Shown here one piece after another: positions 1-7,118 of a DNA stretch of 18,387 nt. Source of the stretch: an uncultured Clostridia bacterium. Lineage in GTDB: Bacteria > Bacillota > Clostridia > Lachnospirales > Lachnospiraceae. Location: the NCBI GenBank assembly GCA_947088195.1, contig CAMUFS010000016.1, forward strand, positions 1 to 18,387. The letters are read 5' to 3'. The position numbers and the translations under genes were made by a program. Below the pieces are notes generated by a model that was not told the origin of the DNA, searched no databases, and was given only the letters and a program-made list of their open reading frames with translations. Each line of letters opens with the position of its first letter. Within the stretch, counting starts at the first letter, position 1.

Positions 1-570
1 GAGCTAAAACGCCTACAAAGAAAGCTTGGCATTACGTTTATCTACATTACACACGATCAGGAGGAGGCAATCAATATGTCAAGCCGGATTGTAGTGATGC
101 ATAACGGGGTGTTAGAGCAGGTGGGGACACCAGATGAAGTTTATTATCATCCTCGTACCAGCTATGTGGCACAATTTGTGGGAAATGCCAATATATTGAC
201 AGGAAAGGCTGTAGAAAGAACAGATGGTGTTCTTTCTGTTCAGATTGGGCAGGAGACGATTAAGGTTTTGGACAGCAAGAATGCCGCCATTGGGGAGATG
301 GCAGTGATTGCAGTGAGAAGTGAACATATTATGGTGACGAAGGAACATAGAAAAATAGGGCTTTCGGCGGTGGTAAAGGAAAAAAGCTTTGCAGGTGGTA
401 TGCTTCGCATGACGTTAATTCTTAAAGATGGAAAGGAATTGATTGCAAGCCGCCATGGCATTGATGCAGACTGTGAGGAAGGCGATGAGATATTCTGTTT
501 TTGGGAGCCGGAGCAGGCTGTTTTGGTGGATGAGAAGGAGGCAAAGGAGGGAGAATCAACACAGAGATGA
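1..570 (+). CDS. potA: Spermidine/putrescine-type ABC transporter ATPase (PotA-like), 3' part
   Basis: The reading frame is open from base 1, so the gene begins left of the window and only the last 189 residues are present. The piece starts late in the nucleotide-binding domain: the switch (H-loop) motif THDQEEA is encoded at 49-69, followed by the usual M-S-S-R-I-V-V-M and G-x-x-E-Q-V-G-T-P sequence of the PotA/CysA/MalK class. The Walker A, signature and Walker B motifs lie outside. The remainder is a TOBE-type accessory domain (AVRSEHI onwards, about residues 90-185). The protein would energise import through the PotB/PotC permeases. The stop codon overlaps the potB start as ATGA, which indicates translational coupling. 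The polyamine assignment rests on the adjacent potB, potC and potD genes; this fragment alone would also fit other TOBE-type importers. Confidence 0.9.
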   Translation, partial: ELKRLQRKLGITFIYITHDQEEAINMSSRIVVMHNGVLEQVGTPDEVYYHPRTSYVAQFVGNANILTGKAVERTDGVLSVQIGQETIKVLDSKNAAIGEMAVIAVRSEHIMVTKEHRKIGLSAVVKEKSFAGGMLRMTLILKDGKELIASRHGIDADCEEGDEIFCFWEPEQAVLVDEKEAKEGESTQR

Positions 571-1439
571 GAGGAGGGAATAAAAAAAGAAAACATGACA
601 GACATGGGTTTTTTATGAGTCTTCCCATGTATCTTTTTACATTGCTTTTTGTGCTTGCTCCACTTTGTTATATGGTGATTCTAAGCTTTCTTACAAGAGC
701 GGAGGTCTGGGGTGTAGTGCATGAGGTAACACTTGATAATTACCGGAATATTCTGACGCCAGTGTATTTAAAAACCTTTTATGAATCCTTGAAGCTTGCC
801 GTTATCTGTGTGATTTTGATTATCTTGACCGGGTATCCTTTTGGGTATTTTATGGCGAAGTTATCAGCAGCGTGGAAGCGGCGGGTGAGTATGCTTTTGA
901 TGATACCATTTTGGACCAGCGCACTGATTCGCATGTATGGCTGGATTATTATTTTTCGTAGCAATGGTGTATTGGATAAGCTGTTGATGGGGCTTCATAT
1001 CACTGAGGAGCCATTAAAGCTTCTCTATACGTATCCTGCCGTTGTGGTGGGCATGGTGTATGCGCTGGTGCCTTTTATGATCTTTGCTGTATATTCCAGC
1101 GCAGAAAAGATGGATTGGTCCTTGGTTGAGGCGGCGAGAGATCTGGGAGCTTCTCCGGCAAAGGCTTTTTTGACCGTCACTTTAAAGCTTACGATGCCGG
1201 GGCTTTTGTCAGGCGTAGTGCTGACCTTTATCCCATCCATGGGCTTGTTCTTTATTGCAGATATATTGGGAGGCAATAAGGTGGTGCTTGTGGGAAGCTT
1301 GATTCAGGAACAGCTTATGAAGGCGCGGAATTGGCCATTTGCGGCGGCGCTGTCCGTCGTGTTGATGATTCTCACATCAGTGATAATATGGTTGTACCGC
1401 AAGATCACAAAGGTGAGGGAATTGGAGGGATTCTATTGA
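567..1439 (+). CDS. potB: ABC transporter permease, PotB-like
   Basis: Inner-membrane permease of 290 residues, typical for PotB. A basic N-terminus (GGNKKRKHDRHG) is followed by a first membrane helix (LPMYLFTLLFVLAPLCYMVIL) and further helices consistent with the six-segment fold. The cytoplasmic EAA loop that docks onto the ATPase is clear: EAARDLGASP starts at about residue 188 and ends near MPG. The start ATG at 567 overlaps the end of potA by 4 bases, with GGAG-type sequence just upstream inside potA (547-552). Its stop overlaps the TTG start of potC. It should pair with PotC to form the translocation channel. Substrate specificity is inferred from the operon. Confidence 0.93.
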   Translation: MRGGNKKRKHDRHGFFMSLPMYLFTLLFVLAPLCYMVILSFLTRAEVWGVVHEVTLDNYRNILTPVYLKTFYESLKLAVICVILIILTGYPFGYFMAKLSAAWKRRVSMLLMIPFWTSALIRMYGWIIIFRSNGVLDKLLMGLHITEEPLKLLYTYPAVVVGMVYALVPFMIFAVYSSAEKMDWSLVEAARDLGASPAKAFLTVTLKLTMPGLLSGVVLTFIPSMGLFFIADILGGNKVVLVGSLIQEQLMKARNWPFAAALSVVLMILTSVIIWLYRKITKVRELEGFY

Positions 1440-2215
1440 GAAAAGTGGTATTTTCAAAAATATATATAGGAATTATTTTGGTGATTATGTACCTTCCAAT
1501 CCTGCTGATTGTGATCTATTCCTTTAATGAATCAAAAATATCTTCCGTGTGGGGTGGCTTTTCTCTAAAATGGTATGAGATGCTAAGGACAGACCGGGCT
1601 ATGCATGAGGCGATCAGAAATAGTTTGGTTCTGGGTGTTTTAAGCTGCTGTGCCGCAGCGGTTATCGGCACGCTCGGCGCCGTGGGAATGAGCCGGATTA
1701 AGCTTCGCACAAAGGGAGCAGTGGAATACATTTCCATGTTGCCAATTATGATACCAGAGATTATTCTGGGAATGATATTTATGACATTTTTTGCGCTAAT
1801 TGGTCTGCCATTTGGTATGACTACGCTGGTGATCGCACATACGGCATTTTGCATCCCATATGTATATATGATGGTGAAGGCGAGACTTGCAGGTATGGAT
1901 GCCTCCTTGATGGAGGCAGCAAGAGATCTGGGGGCCTCTCCATGGAGGGTATTTTTTGATATTACGCTGCCACTGATTGCGCCAGCGGTTATGTCTGGTA
2001 TGCTTCTTTCTTTTGCCATGTCACTGGATGATGTGGTGATCAGCATATTTGTCACAGGTGCCAAGACAAACACCCTTCCCATTAAAATATATACACAGAT
2101 GAAAACTGGCGTGACGCCAGAGATCAATGCATTATGCACCATAATGTTGGCGGTGACATTTGTCATTGTATTGTTGTCTGGCATAATAGGCGGCAGAAAG
2201 AGGGAAGAAGGGTAG
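1436..2215 (+). CDS. potC: ABC transporter permease, PotC-like (TTG start)
   Basis: Second permease of the importer. I place the start at TTG 1436, which overlaps the potB stop as TTGA and has GGAGGG (1424-1429) six bases upstream. This gives 259 residues, the usual PotC length, beginning RKVVFSKIYIGIILVIMYLP. The frame is open further upstream to an ATG at 1331, but that would overlap potB by over 100 bases and add a hydrophilic stretch not seen in the family. The first helix is followed by the typical YSFNESK sequence, and the EAA loop EAARDLGASP begins at about residue 160. Near-identical EAA loops in PotB and PotC fit a heterodimer facing two identical ATPases. Membrane protein; substrate inferred from context. 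Confidence 0.92.
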   Translation: MRKVVFSKIYIGIILVIMYLPILLIVIYSFNESKISSVWGGFSLKWYEMLRTDRAMHEAIRNSLVLGVLSCCAAAVIGTLGAVGMSRIKLRTKGAVEYISMLPIMIPEIILGMIFMTFFALIGLPFGMTTLVIAHTAFCIPYVYMMVKARLAGMDASLMEAARDLGASPWRVFFDITLPLIAPAVMSGMLLSFAMSLDDVVISIFVTGAKTNTLPIKIYTQMKTGVTPEINALCTIMLAVTFVIVLLSGIIGGRKREEG

Positions 2216-2240
2216 AAAATAGAAAGAAATGAGGGTTAAG

Positions 2241-3293
2241 ATGAGGAGAATTATGAAAAAAGTAACAGCATTGCTGACAGCAGGATTAGTGATTATGACA
2301 CTTGCAGGCTGTGGAGGAAAAAAGAATACAGAGACATTAAATCTTTTTACATGGGATGGCATGTTTCCACAGGAGGTTCTAAGTGGCTTTGAGAAAGAAT
2401 ATGGCATTTCGATCAATTTTTCCAACTTTGATTACGATGAGGATATGCTTGCAAAGCTGGAGACGGCGAAGGGTGGCGACTATGATCTTGTCATTGCAGA
2501 TGATTATATAATCGAGATTGCGATTGCAGAGGGGCTAGTTCAGAAGCTGGATAAGAGCAAGCTCACAAACCTAGCTAATGTGGACCCAGTATTTCAGGGA
2601 CATTTTTATGATAAAACAGATGAATATACCGTGCCTTATGGCGCTGGAATCCCACTGATTGTCTATGATCCAGCAGCGGTGGATATTGAGATAACCAGCT
2701 ATGAAGATCTTTGGAGCCCTGTCCTTAAAAATAATGTTGCCCTGATAGGGAATTACCGTGTTGTGGATGGAATTGTGTTGAAGATGATGGGAAAATCCTT
2801 TAATGAAAATGATCCAGCAGTAATTGAGGAGGCAGGGAAAAAGCTTTTGGAGTTAGCTCCCAATGTGCGGTTAATCAGTGATAATAATACACAAGATTAC
2901 CTGATCAGTGGGGAGGCTGCCGCAGGCTTTCTCTACACCTCTCAGGTGACAATGGCATTGGCGGCAAAAAGTGATCTGAAAGTGGTATATCCAAAAGAAG
3001 GGCTAGGATTTGGCATTATGGCAGGTTTTATACCTTCTCAGGCACCAAATGCGGATGCGGCGCACAAATTTTTGGATTATATCTTAAGACCAGAGATAGC
3101 AGCACAATGTTTTGAATATATTGGTTATGTCTGCACCAATAAAGCAGCGGTGCCATATCTTTCTGAGGAGGCGAAGCAGAGCTTATCCTTGCCGGAGGAG
3201 GCAAAGTCAGGAGAATTTATTATGGACATCAGCGCTGAGGCAAATGAGGCACATGAGAGAATCTGGACAGAATTTAAGGCGGCCTTGGATTAG
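2241..3293 (+). CDS. potD: Polyamine-type substrate-binding lipoprotein, PotD-like
   Basis: Extracellular solute-binding protein of the potABCD system. The N-terminus is a lipoprotein signal: positive residues (MRRIMKKV), a hydrophobic core, and lipobox LAGC, so the mature protein should be lipid-anchored at Cys24 counted from ATG 2241. I prefer ATG 2241, which has GAGGG five bases upstream; ATG 2253 is also plausible and 2229 less so. The mature sequence follows the PotD pattern in order: L-F-T-W-D, F-D-Y-D-E-D-M-L-A-K-L, Y-D-L-V-I-A-D-D-Y, the D-K-S-K-L-T-N-L-A-N segment, V-P-Y-G, S-Y-E-D-L-W, and a late R-P-E-I-A-A. Several positions that contact polyamine in E. coli PotD look replaced (see findings), so the ligand may not be spermidine or putrescine. 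Confidence 0.9.
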   Translation: MRRIMKKVTALLTAGLVIMTLAGCGGKKNTETLNLFTWDGMFPQEVLSGFEKEYGISINFSNFDYDEDMLAKLETAKGGDYDLVIADDYIIEIAIAEGLVQKLDKSKLTNLANVDPVFQGHFYDKTDEYTVPYGAGIPLIVYDPAAVDIEITSYEDLWSPVLKNNVALIGNYRVVDGIVLKMMGKSFNENDPAVIEEAGKKLLELAPNVRLISDNNTQDYLISGEAAAGFLYTSQVTMALAAKSDLKVVYPKEGLGFGIMAGFIPSQAPNADAAHKFLDYILRPEIAAQCFEYIGYVCTNKAAVPYLSEEAKQSLSLPEEAKSGEFIMDISAEANEAHERIWTEFKAALD

Positions 3294-3315
3294 GGGAATT
3301 TATTTGTATCACTAT

Positions 3316-3344
3316 TTGCAGGCTTCCTCATATACTGATATATA
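3316..3344 (+). promoter_or_regulatory. Likely sigma-A promoter for the ferritin-like gene
   Basis: TTGCAG (3316-3321), a 17-base spacer, then TATATA (3339-3344), in an AT-rich gap 38 bases before the start codon. The match is good at -10 and moderate at -35. No terminator is visible after potD, so readthrough from the pot operon is also possible. Confidence 0.5.
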
Positions 3345-3381
3345 AAAATCTATATAGTAGTATAGAAGGGAGCCAATTTTT

Positions 3382-3915
3382 ATGGAAGAACATGCTGTCT
3401 TATCTTGTGACTGCAATTTTGCCGGTCTAAAGCCTATTATGGTGGATTTGCCGTATCCTCCTATCTGTGTGGAAGGAAAGAATCTGGCGTATGCAAGTCT
3501 GCTTAGCATTGATTATTGCGGGGCTGTTTCCGAGCTATCTGCTATCACACAGTATATCAACAATGAAACGCGACTTGTCTGTGAACAGTGCTCGGTAGCA
3601 AAAACGATTCTTGGCATTGCCGTGGCGGAGATGATGCATTTGCAGAAGCTGGGAGAATTGATAGTTCTGCTTGGTGGGACGATTGACTATACAGCAAAAT
3701 ACAGAAATGGTAGCAGACGATTGTGGACACCAAGGTATCTCACTTTACATCAGGAGTGCGAGAAGATAATAGCGGCTGGCATTGAATCAGAGCACGCTGC
3801 CATTCAGCAATATCAAGCACATATTCGCATGATAGGGGATGACCATGTCAATGCTGTGCTAAAACGGATTATCATGGATGAAGAATATCATATTATGCTG
3901 TTACAAGCATTATAA
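3382..3915 (+). CDS. Ferritin-like diiron-domain protein
   Basis: A 177-residue soluble protein. After a Cys-containing N-terminal segment (CDC at residues 9-11, Cys29, Cys46) it reads as a four-helix ferritin-like bundle with a full set of candidate metal ligands: Glu51 in SELSAITQY, E83-M-M-H86 in helix 2, Glu137 in ESEHAAIQQY, and E167-E-Y-H170 in helix 4. The E, ExxH, E, ExxH pattern is that of rubrerythrin, bacterioferritin-like and manganese-catalase/CotJC-like proteins. There is no rubredoxin Cys4 domain, so it is not a classical rubrerythrin. Likely role: a di-metal oxidase/peroxidase or metal-handling protein; the exact function is not recognisable. ATG 3382 has GGGAG nine bases upstream. 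It sits alone between a probable promoter and a terminator. Confidence 0.8.
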   Translation: MEEHAVLSCDCNFAGLKPIMVDLPYPPICVEGKNLAYASLLSIDYCGAVSELSAITQYINNETRLVCEQCSVAKTILGIAVAEMMHLQKLGELIVLLGGTIDYTAKYRNGSRRLWTPRYLTLHQECEKIIAAGIESEHAAIQQYQAHIRMIGDDHVNAVLKRIIMDEEYHIMLLQAL

Positions 3916-3951
3916 AGGGAAAGGCAATTATTAATTTTATATGAATATTCA

Positions 3952-3996
3952 GGCAGCAGCGCGTGTGAAAGGATGGCGGATGCTGCCGTTTTTCTT
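3952..3996 (+). terminator. Probable rho-independent terminator after the ferritin-like gene
   Basis: Arms GGCAGCA (3952-3958) and TGCTGCC (3981-3987) pair perfectly over 7 bp, with a possible inner CGC/GCG extension and a long loop. GTTTTTCTT follows directly. The long loop lowers certainty. Confidence 0.65.
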
Positions 3997-4063
3997 GAAA
4001 AATAAAGGGTTTTTGCTTTTTTTTGTTGTGACATTTGTCATTGGAATATATGATGGGAATTTC

Positions 4064-4092
4064 TTGCCAAGTTAAAAGGGATGTTATATAAT
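4064..4092 (+). promoter_or_regulatory. Sigma-A promoter of the xpaC-telA operon
   Basis: TTGCCA (4064-4069), 17-base spacer, perfect TATAAT (4087-4092). It lies 58 bases before the xpaC-like start codon and downstream of the preceding terminator, so this pair should form its own transcription unit. A short inverted repeat, TGACA-TT-TGTCA (4029-4040), lies about 24 bases upstream of the -35. Confidence 0.8.
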
Positions 4093-4150
4093 AAACTTAA
4101 TCATTGTGAAAATGAAAATGAGATAGCCATGTCAAGTTTGGAGGATAAGA

Positions 4151-5485
4151 ATGGGGAATAGCGAGGAGAAGAATCTAGGGCAGGAAATACAAAATATGGT
4201 TCAGGATGCAGTGAAAAATATGGATTTTCAAGGACTGAACAAAGAAATTGGGAATACTGCCAGAATCGCAATAGATGATATTAGAAGAAATATCAGCAAT
4301 CAGCCAGAGCAGAATGCCGCGAATCTTCACGGAAAGGAAAGAGATTATAAGATTATCCGTGATGCAAATGGAAGATACCAGAAGATACGGACAGGTACGG
4401 CAGAGATGATGGAGTCGGCAAGGCAGCAGGTGCGCCAGTCACAGCCAAGGACGAATCAGAAATTGAATGTTTCCCATGCACAGGTGCAGAGACAGGTGCC
4501 CCAGACAAGGCAGCCACAACCAATAAAAAGAGTGACACCGTTGGTCGACAATAAACCGGCAGGCAGAATATCGAGCGTGATCTATACATTGATGGGAGGG
4601 TTTTTTGGATTTTCCTTTGGACTGGCGATTATGATTCTGTGTCTGGTGGGAATGGTTGAGTGGGAGCCCGGCTGTATTATTGCCGCGATGATATTGTCTC
4701 CTTTTTTTCTGGGAAGTGCTGCCATGCTTACAACAGGAATTATTCAGTCAAAAAGGCTGCAGAGATTTCGGCAGTATGTGAGAATATTAAATGGCAGAAC
4801 ATATGCGATGTTGGATGAGTTTGCTGCAAATGTGGGAAAGAATAGGGCATTTGTGAGGAAAGATGTGCAGAAAATGATCTCCCTGCGCATGTTTCCCTTT
4901 GGAAGATTGGATAATGAGGGAACTTGTCTGATATTGAACAATGAGACCTGGCAGCAATATATGGCTTTGAAAAATCAGATGCATCAGCAGGAGATAGAAG
5001 AAGAGGAACAGAAGCGGATCGAGGAGGAGGACCCATTTCAGAGGGAGGTTGCCAAAGCACTTAAGGAAGGCGAAAGTTATTTAAGCCAGATACGGGAGGC
5101 AAACAATGCGATACCCGGCAAAGAGATCTCAAAGAAACTAGATGATCTGGAATTGATTATCAGAAAGATATTTGAGCAGTTAAAGAATCATCCTGAGAAG
5201 ATACCAGAGATGAATAAATTTATGGAGTATTATCTTCCCACCACACTTAAGCTTGTGAAAGCATATAGGGAATTTGACGGACAGGCATTGGAGGGGGAGA
5301 ATATCAGTAGTGGAAAACAGGAGATAGAGAAAACACTTGATACTATCAACAAAGCTTTTTTAAATTTGTTTGATAGTCTGTTTGCAGATACGGCAATGGA
5401 TATTTCTACTGATATTTCCGTGTTGCGCACAATGCTTGCACAGGAGGGACTTACAGATTCGGATTTTAACCTGAATAGGAATTAA
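4151..5485 (+). CDS. XpaC-like membrane protein (5-bromo-4-chloroindolyl phosphate hydrolysis family)
   Basis: A 444-residue composite protein. Residues 1-135 are hydrophilic and Gln-rich. Two membrane helices follow at about 140-165 and 172-196 (VIYTLMGGFFGFSFGLAIMI and the IIAAMILSPFFLGSAAML region). Residues 209-272 look like a small winged-helix-type domain (ILNGRTY, FVRKDVQKMI, FPFGRLDNEGTCLIL). A very acidic linker (277-306) leads to a C-terminal helical region (about 303-435: KEGESYLSQI, LPTTLKLVKAYREFD, LFDSLFADTAMDI) resembling the XpaC family. Immediate linkage to telA matches the known xpaC-yaaN pairing in Bacillus. Biochemical role is unknown; the family name comes from a hydrolysis phenotype. 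ATG 4151 has GGAGG six bases upstream. It is longer than Bacillus XpaC (about 200 residues). Confidence 0.75.
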   Translation: MGNSEEKNLGQEIQNMVQDAVKNMDFQGLNKEIGNTARIAIDDIRRNISNQPEQNAANLHGKERDYKIIRDANGRYQKIRTGTAEMMESARQQVRQSQPRTNQKLNVSHAQVQRQVPQTRQPQPIKRVTPLVDNKPAGRISSVIYTLMGGFFGFSFGLAIMILCLVGMVEWEPGCIIAAMILSPFFLGSAAMLTTGIIQSKRLQRFRQYVRILNGRTYAMLDEFAANVGKNRAFVRKDVQKMISLRMFPFGRLDNEGTCLILNNETWQQYMALKNQMHQQEIEEEEQKRIEEEDPFQREVAKALKEGESYLSQIREANNAIPGKEISKKLDDLELIIRKIFEQLKNHPEKIPEMNKFMEYYLPTTLKLVKAYREFDGQALEGENISSGKQEIEKTLDTINKAFLNLFDSLFADTAMDISTDISVLRTMLAQEGLTDSDFNLNRN

Positions 5486-5497
5486 AGGAGGATAGAA

Positions 5498-6649
5498 ATG
5501 GATAATGAAATGAAGGATTTTGCACAGACAGCAACACCAACACTGACCTTTGAGCCTTTTAAGGAGGAGACAGTGCAGACGGCGCCTCAGACAAAGGAGG
5601 AGGTCAGTGTTCCAACGCTTGATGAGAGTAGCTTATCGACCGAAGAGCGCAAGATGGTGGATGATTTTGCATCGCAGATTGATCTGGGAAATTCCAACTT
5701 AGTGCTTCAGTATGGAGCGGGTGCGCAGAAGAAGATTGCTGATTTTTCAGAGACAGCTCTTGGAAGTGTGAGAACCAAGGATCTGGGCGAGATCGGTGAG
5801 ATGTTGACGGGGGTAGTAGCAGAGCTTCGCAACTTCGATCAGGATGAGGATGAAAAAGGTTTTATGGGGCTATTTAAGAAAAATGCAAATAAGCTTAATA
5901 CAATGAAAGCGAAATACGCCAAGGCAGAGACAAATGTCACACGAATTTGTCAGGTGCTTGAAGGACATCAGATTCAGCTTCTCAAGGATGTGGCGATGCT
6001 GGATAAGATGTATGAGTTAAATAAAACATATTTTAAGGAATTGTCCATGTATATTCTGGCGGGAAAGAAGAAATTAAATCATGTAAAGACGGTGGAGCTG
6101 CCCGCACTGGTGGATAAATCAACAAAGAGCGGACTGCCAGAGGATGCACAGGCAGCAAATGATCTGGCAAATCTGTGCAATCGTTTTGAGAAGAAGCTGC
6201 ATGATCTTGAATTAACTCGCATGATCTCCATACAGATGGCACCTCAGATTCGCTTGGTGCAAGGCAATGATACATTGATGGCAGAGAAGATACAATCCAC
6301 TTTGGTAAATACCATCCCTCTGTGGAAGAGCCAGATGGTGCTTGCACTTGGTGTAGCTCATTCTGGGCAGGCGGCCCGCGCACAGCGCGAGGTGACAGAT
6401 ATGACCAATGAATTGTTGCGAAAAAATGCAGCTACGCTTAAGATGGCAACAATCGAGACAGCAAAGGAATCTGAGAGGGGAATTGTGGATATTGAGACAT
6501 TGAAGGTGACAAATGAATCGTTGATTTCTACTTTAGATGAGGTGTTAAAGATACAGGAGGAAGGCCGTCAGAAGCGGAGAGAAGCAGAGGCGGAGCTGAA
6601 TCGGATTGAGAATGAATTGAAGAGTAAATTGCTTTCGTTGAGAGCATAG
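5498..6649 (+). CDS. telA: TelA-family toxic anion resistance protein
   Basis: A 383-residue soluble, largely helical protein of the TelA/YaaN family. The N-terminal 45 residues are Thr/Glu-rich and variable; the family core begins near LSTEERKMVDDFASQIDL. Recognisable core stretches are YGAGAQKKIADFSE, LGEIGEMLTGVVAELRNFD, FMGLFKKNANKL and the C-terminal EVLKIQEEGRQKR, with a long coiled-coil-like tail ending in LKSKLLSLRA. TelA proteins are associated with tellurite and other toxic anion resistance and with envelope stress, but the mechanism is not established. It starts 12 bases after the xpaC-like gene with AAAGGAGG six bases before the ATG, so the two are co-transcribed and probably act together. 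Family assignment is firm; the resistance role is inherited from homologues. Confidence 0.88.
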   Translation: MDNEMKDFAQTATPTLTFEPFKEETVQTAPQTKEEVSVPTLDESSLSTEERKMVDDFASQIDLGNSNLVLQYGAGAQKKIADFSETALGSVRTKDLGEIGEMLTGVVAELRNFDQDEDEKGFMGLFKKNANKLNTMKAKYAKAETNVTRICQVLEGHQIQLLKDVAMLDKMYELNKTYFKELSMYILAGKKKLNHVKTVELPALVDKSTKSGLPEDAQAANDLANLCNRFEKKLHDLELTRMISIQMAPQIRLVQGNDTLMAEKIQSTLVNTIPLWKSQMVLALGVAHSGQAARAQREVTDMTNELLRKNAATLKMATIETAKESERGIVDIETLKVTNESLISTLDEVLKIQEEGRQKRREAEAELNRIENELKSKLLSLRA

Positions 6650-6688
6650 AAAAAAGAGGATGCGAAAGCATTCTCTTTTCTTTCTATG
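6645..6688 (+). terminator. Rho-independent terminator of xpaC-telA
   Basis: A 12-bp stem, 6652-6663 paired with 6668-6679 (one G-U pair), is closed by a GAAA tetraloop (6664-6667) and its 3' arm is U-rich, followed by CTTTCTATG. An outer arm CATAGAAA (6645-6652) can pair with TTTCTATG (6681-6688), so the extended hairpin includes the telA stop codon (6647-6649). Confidence 0.85.
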
Positions 6689-6801
6689 CGCACGGACACC
6701 GAAAGGAAATATATCAGACAAGCTGACAGGTACCGGCGCACGAGTAGGGGAAGATAAAGACTTTTTCATTTATTTCATATAGCTGACTCTTTGGTATTGC
6801 A

Positions 6802-6830
6802 TTGCTTTTTAAAGGAATTAATGATAGAAT
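6802..6830 (+). promoter_or_regulatory. Likely promoter of the feo operon
   Basis: TTGCTT (6802-6807), 17-base spacer, TAGAAT (6825-6830), preceded by TG at 6822-6823, which gives an extended -10. It lies 51 bases before feoA. I could not find a convincing Fur or DtxR-type operator around it. Confidence 0.6.
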
Positions 6831-6881
6831 ATAGGCAGCCAAAATATATACTTAAAGCTCAAAGCAGCAGGAGGTTCTGGT

Positions 6882-7118
6882 ATGACATTATATGAAGGAA
6901 CGATTGGTTCTGTGTATGTGGTGAAGGGAATCCATTTGGAGCAGAATACGATCACAAGGCGTCTGGAGGCGCTGGGACTGAATGAGATGACAAAGCTGCA
7001 AATTCAAAACAGCAAAAGAGGCGGCGCGTTTATTATTAAGGTGAGAGGGACAAGACTTGCCATTGGAAAGCGGATTGCACAGGGAATTGAAGTGGAAGAG
7101 GTGAGAGAGAATGCCTAA
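6882..7118 (+). CDS. feoA: Ferrous iron transport protein A
   Basis: A 78-residue FeoA, a small cytosolic SH3-like protein that helps the FeoB channel. Typical features are the G-x-x-G-x-V-x-x-V-K-G opening, RRLEALGLNEMTKLQI (the family has R-L-x-x-L-G-x-x-x-G-x-x-V), and the end segment VRGTRLAIGKRIAQGIEVEE. ATG 6882 has AGGAGG upstream. The stop (7116-7118) overlaps the feoB start by 8 bases, so the two are translationally coupled. Confidence 0.92.
   Translation: MTLYEGTIGSVYVVKGIHLEQNTITRRLEALGLNEMTKLQIQNSKRGGAFIIKVRGTRLAIGKRIAQGIEVEEVRENA

Noticed and set aside
1331..1435. Upstream ATG extension of potC
   Set aside because: It would overlap potB by over 100 bases and add hydrophilic residues absent from the family; TTG 1436 with GGAGGG at ideal spacing fits better.
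3331..3358. Imperfect AT-rich inverted repeat before the ferritin-like gene as a potD terminator
   Set aside because: The arms are nearly pure A/T with mismatches and there is no G/C stem; it overlaps the likely -10 region.
4029..4040. Inverted repeat TGACA-TT-TGTCA upstream of the xpaC promoter as an operator
   Set aside because: It is short, lies upstream of the -35, matches no regulator I can name and has no second copy nearby. Mentioned only in the promoter entry.
6795..6850. Fur or DtxR-type iron box at the feo promoter
   Set aside because: TTAATGATAG resembles half of a Fur box but the second half is missing; no convincing dyad.
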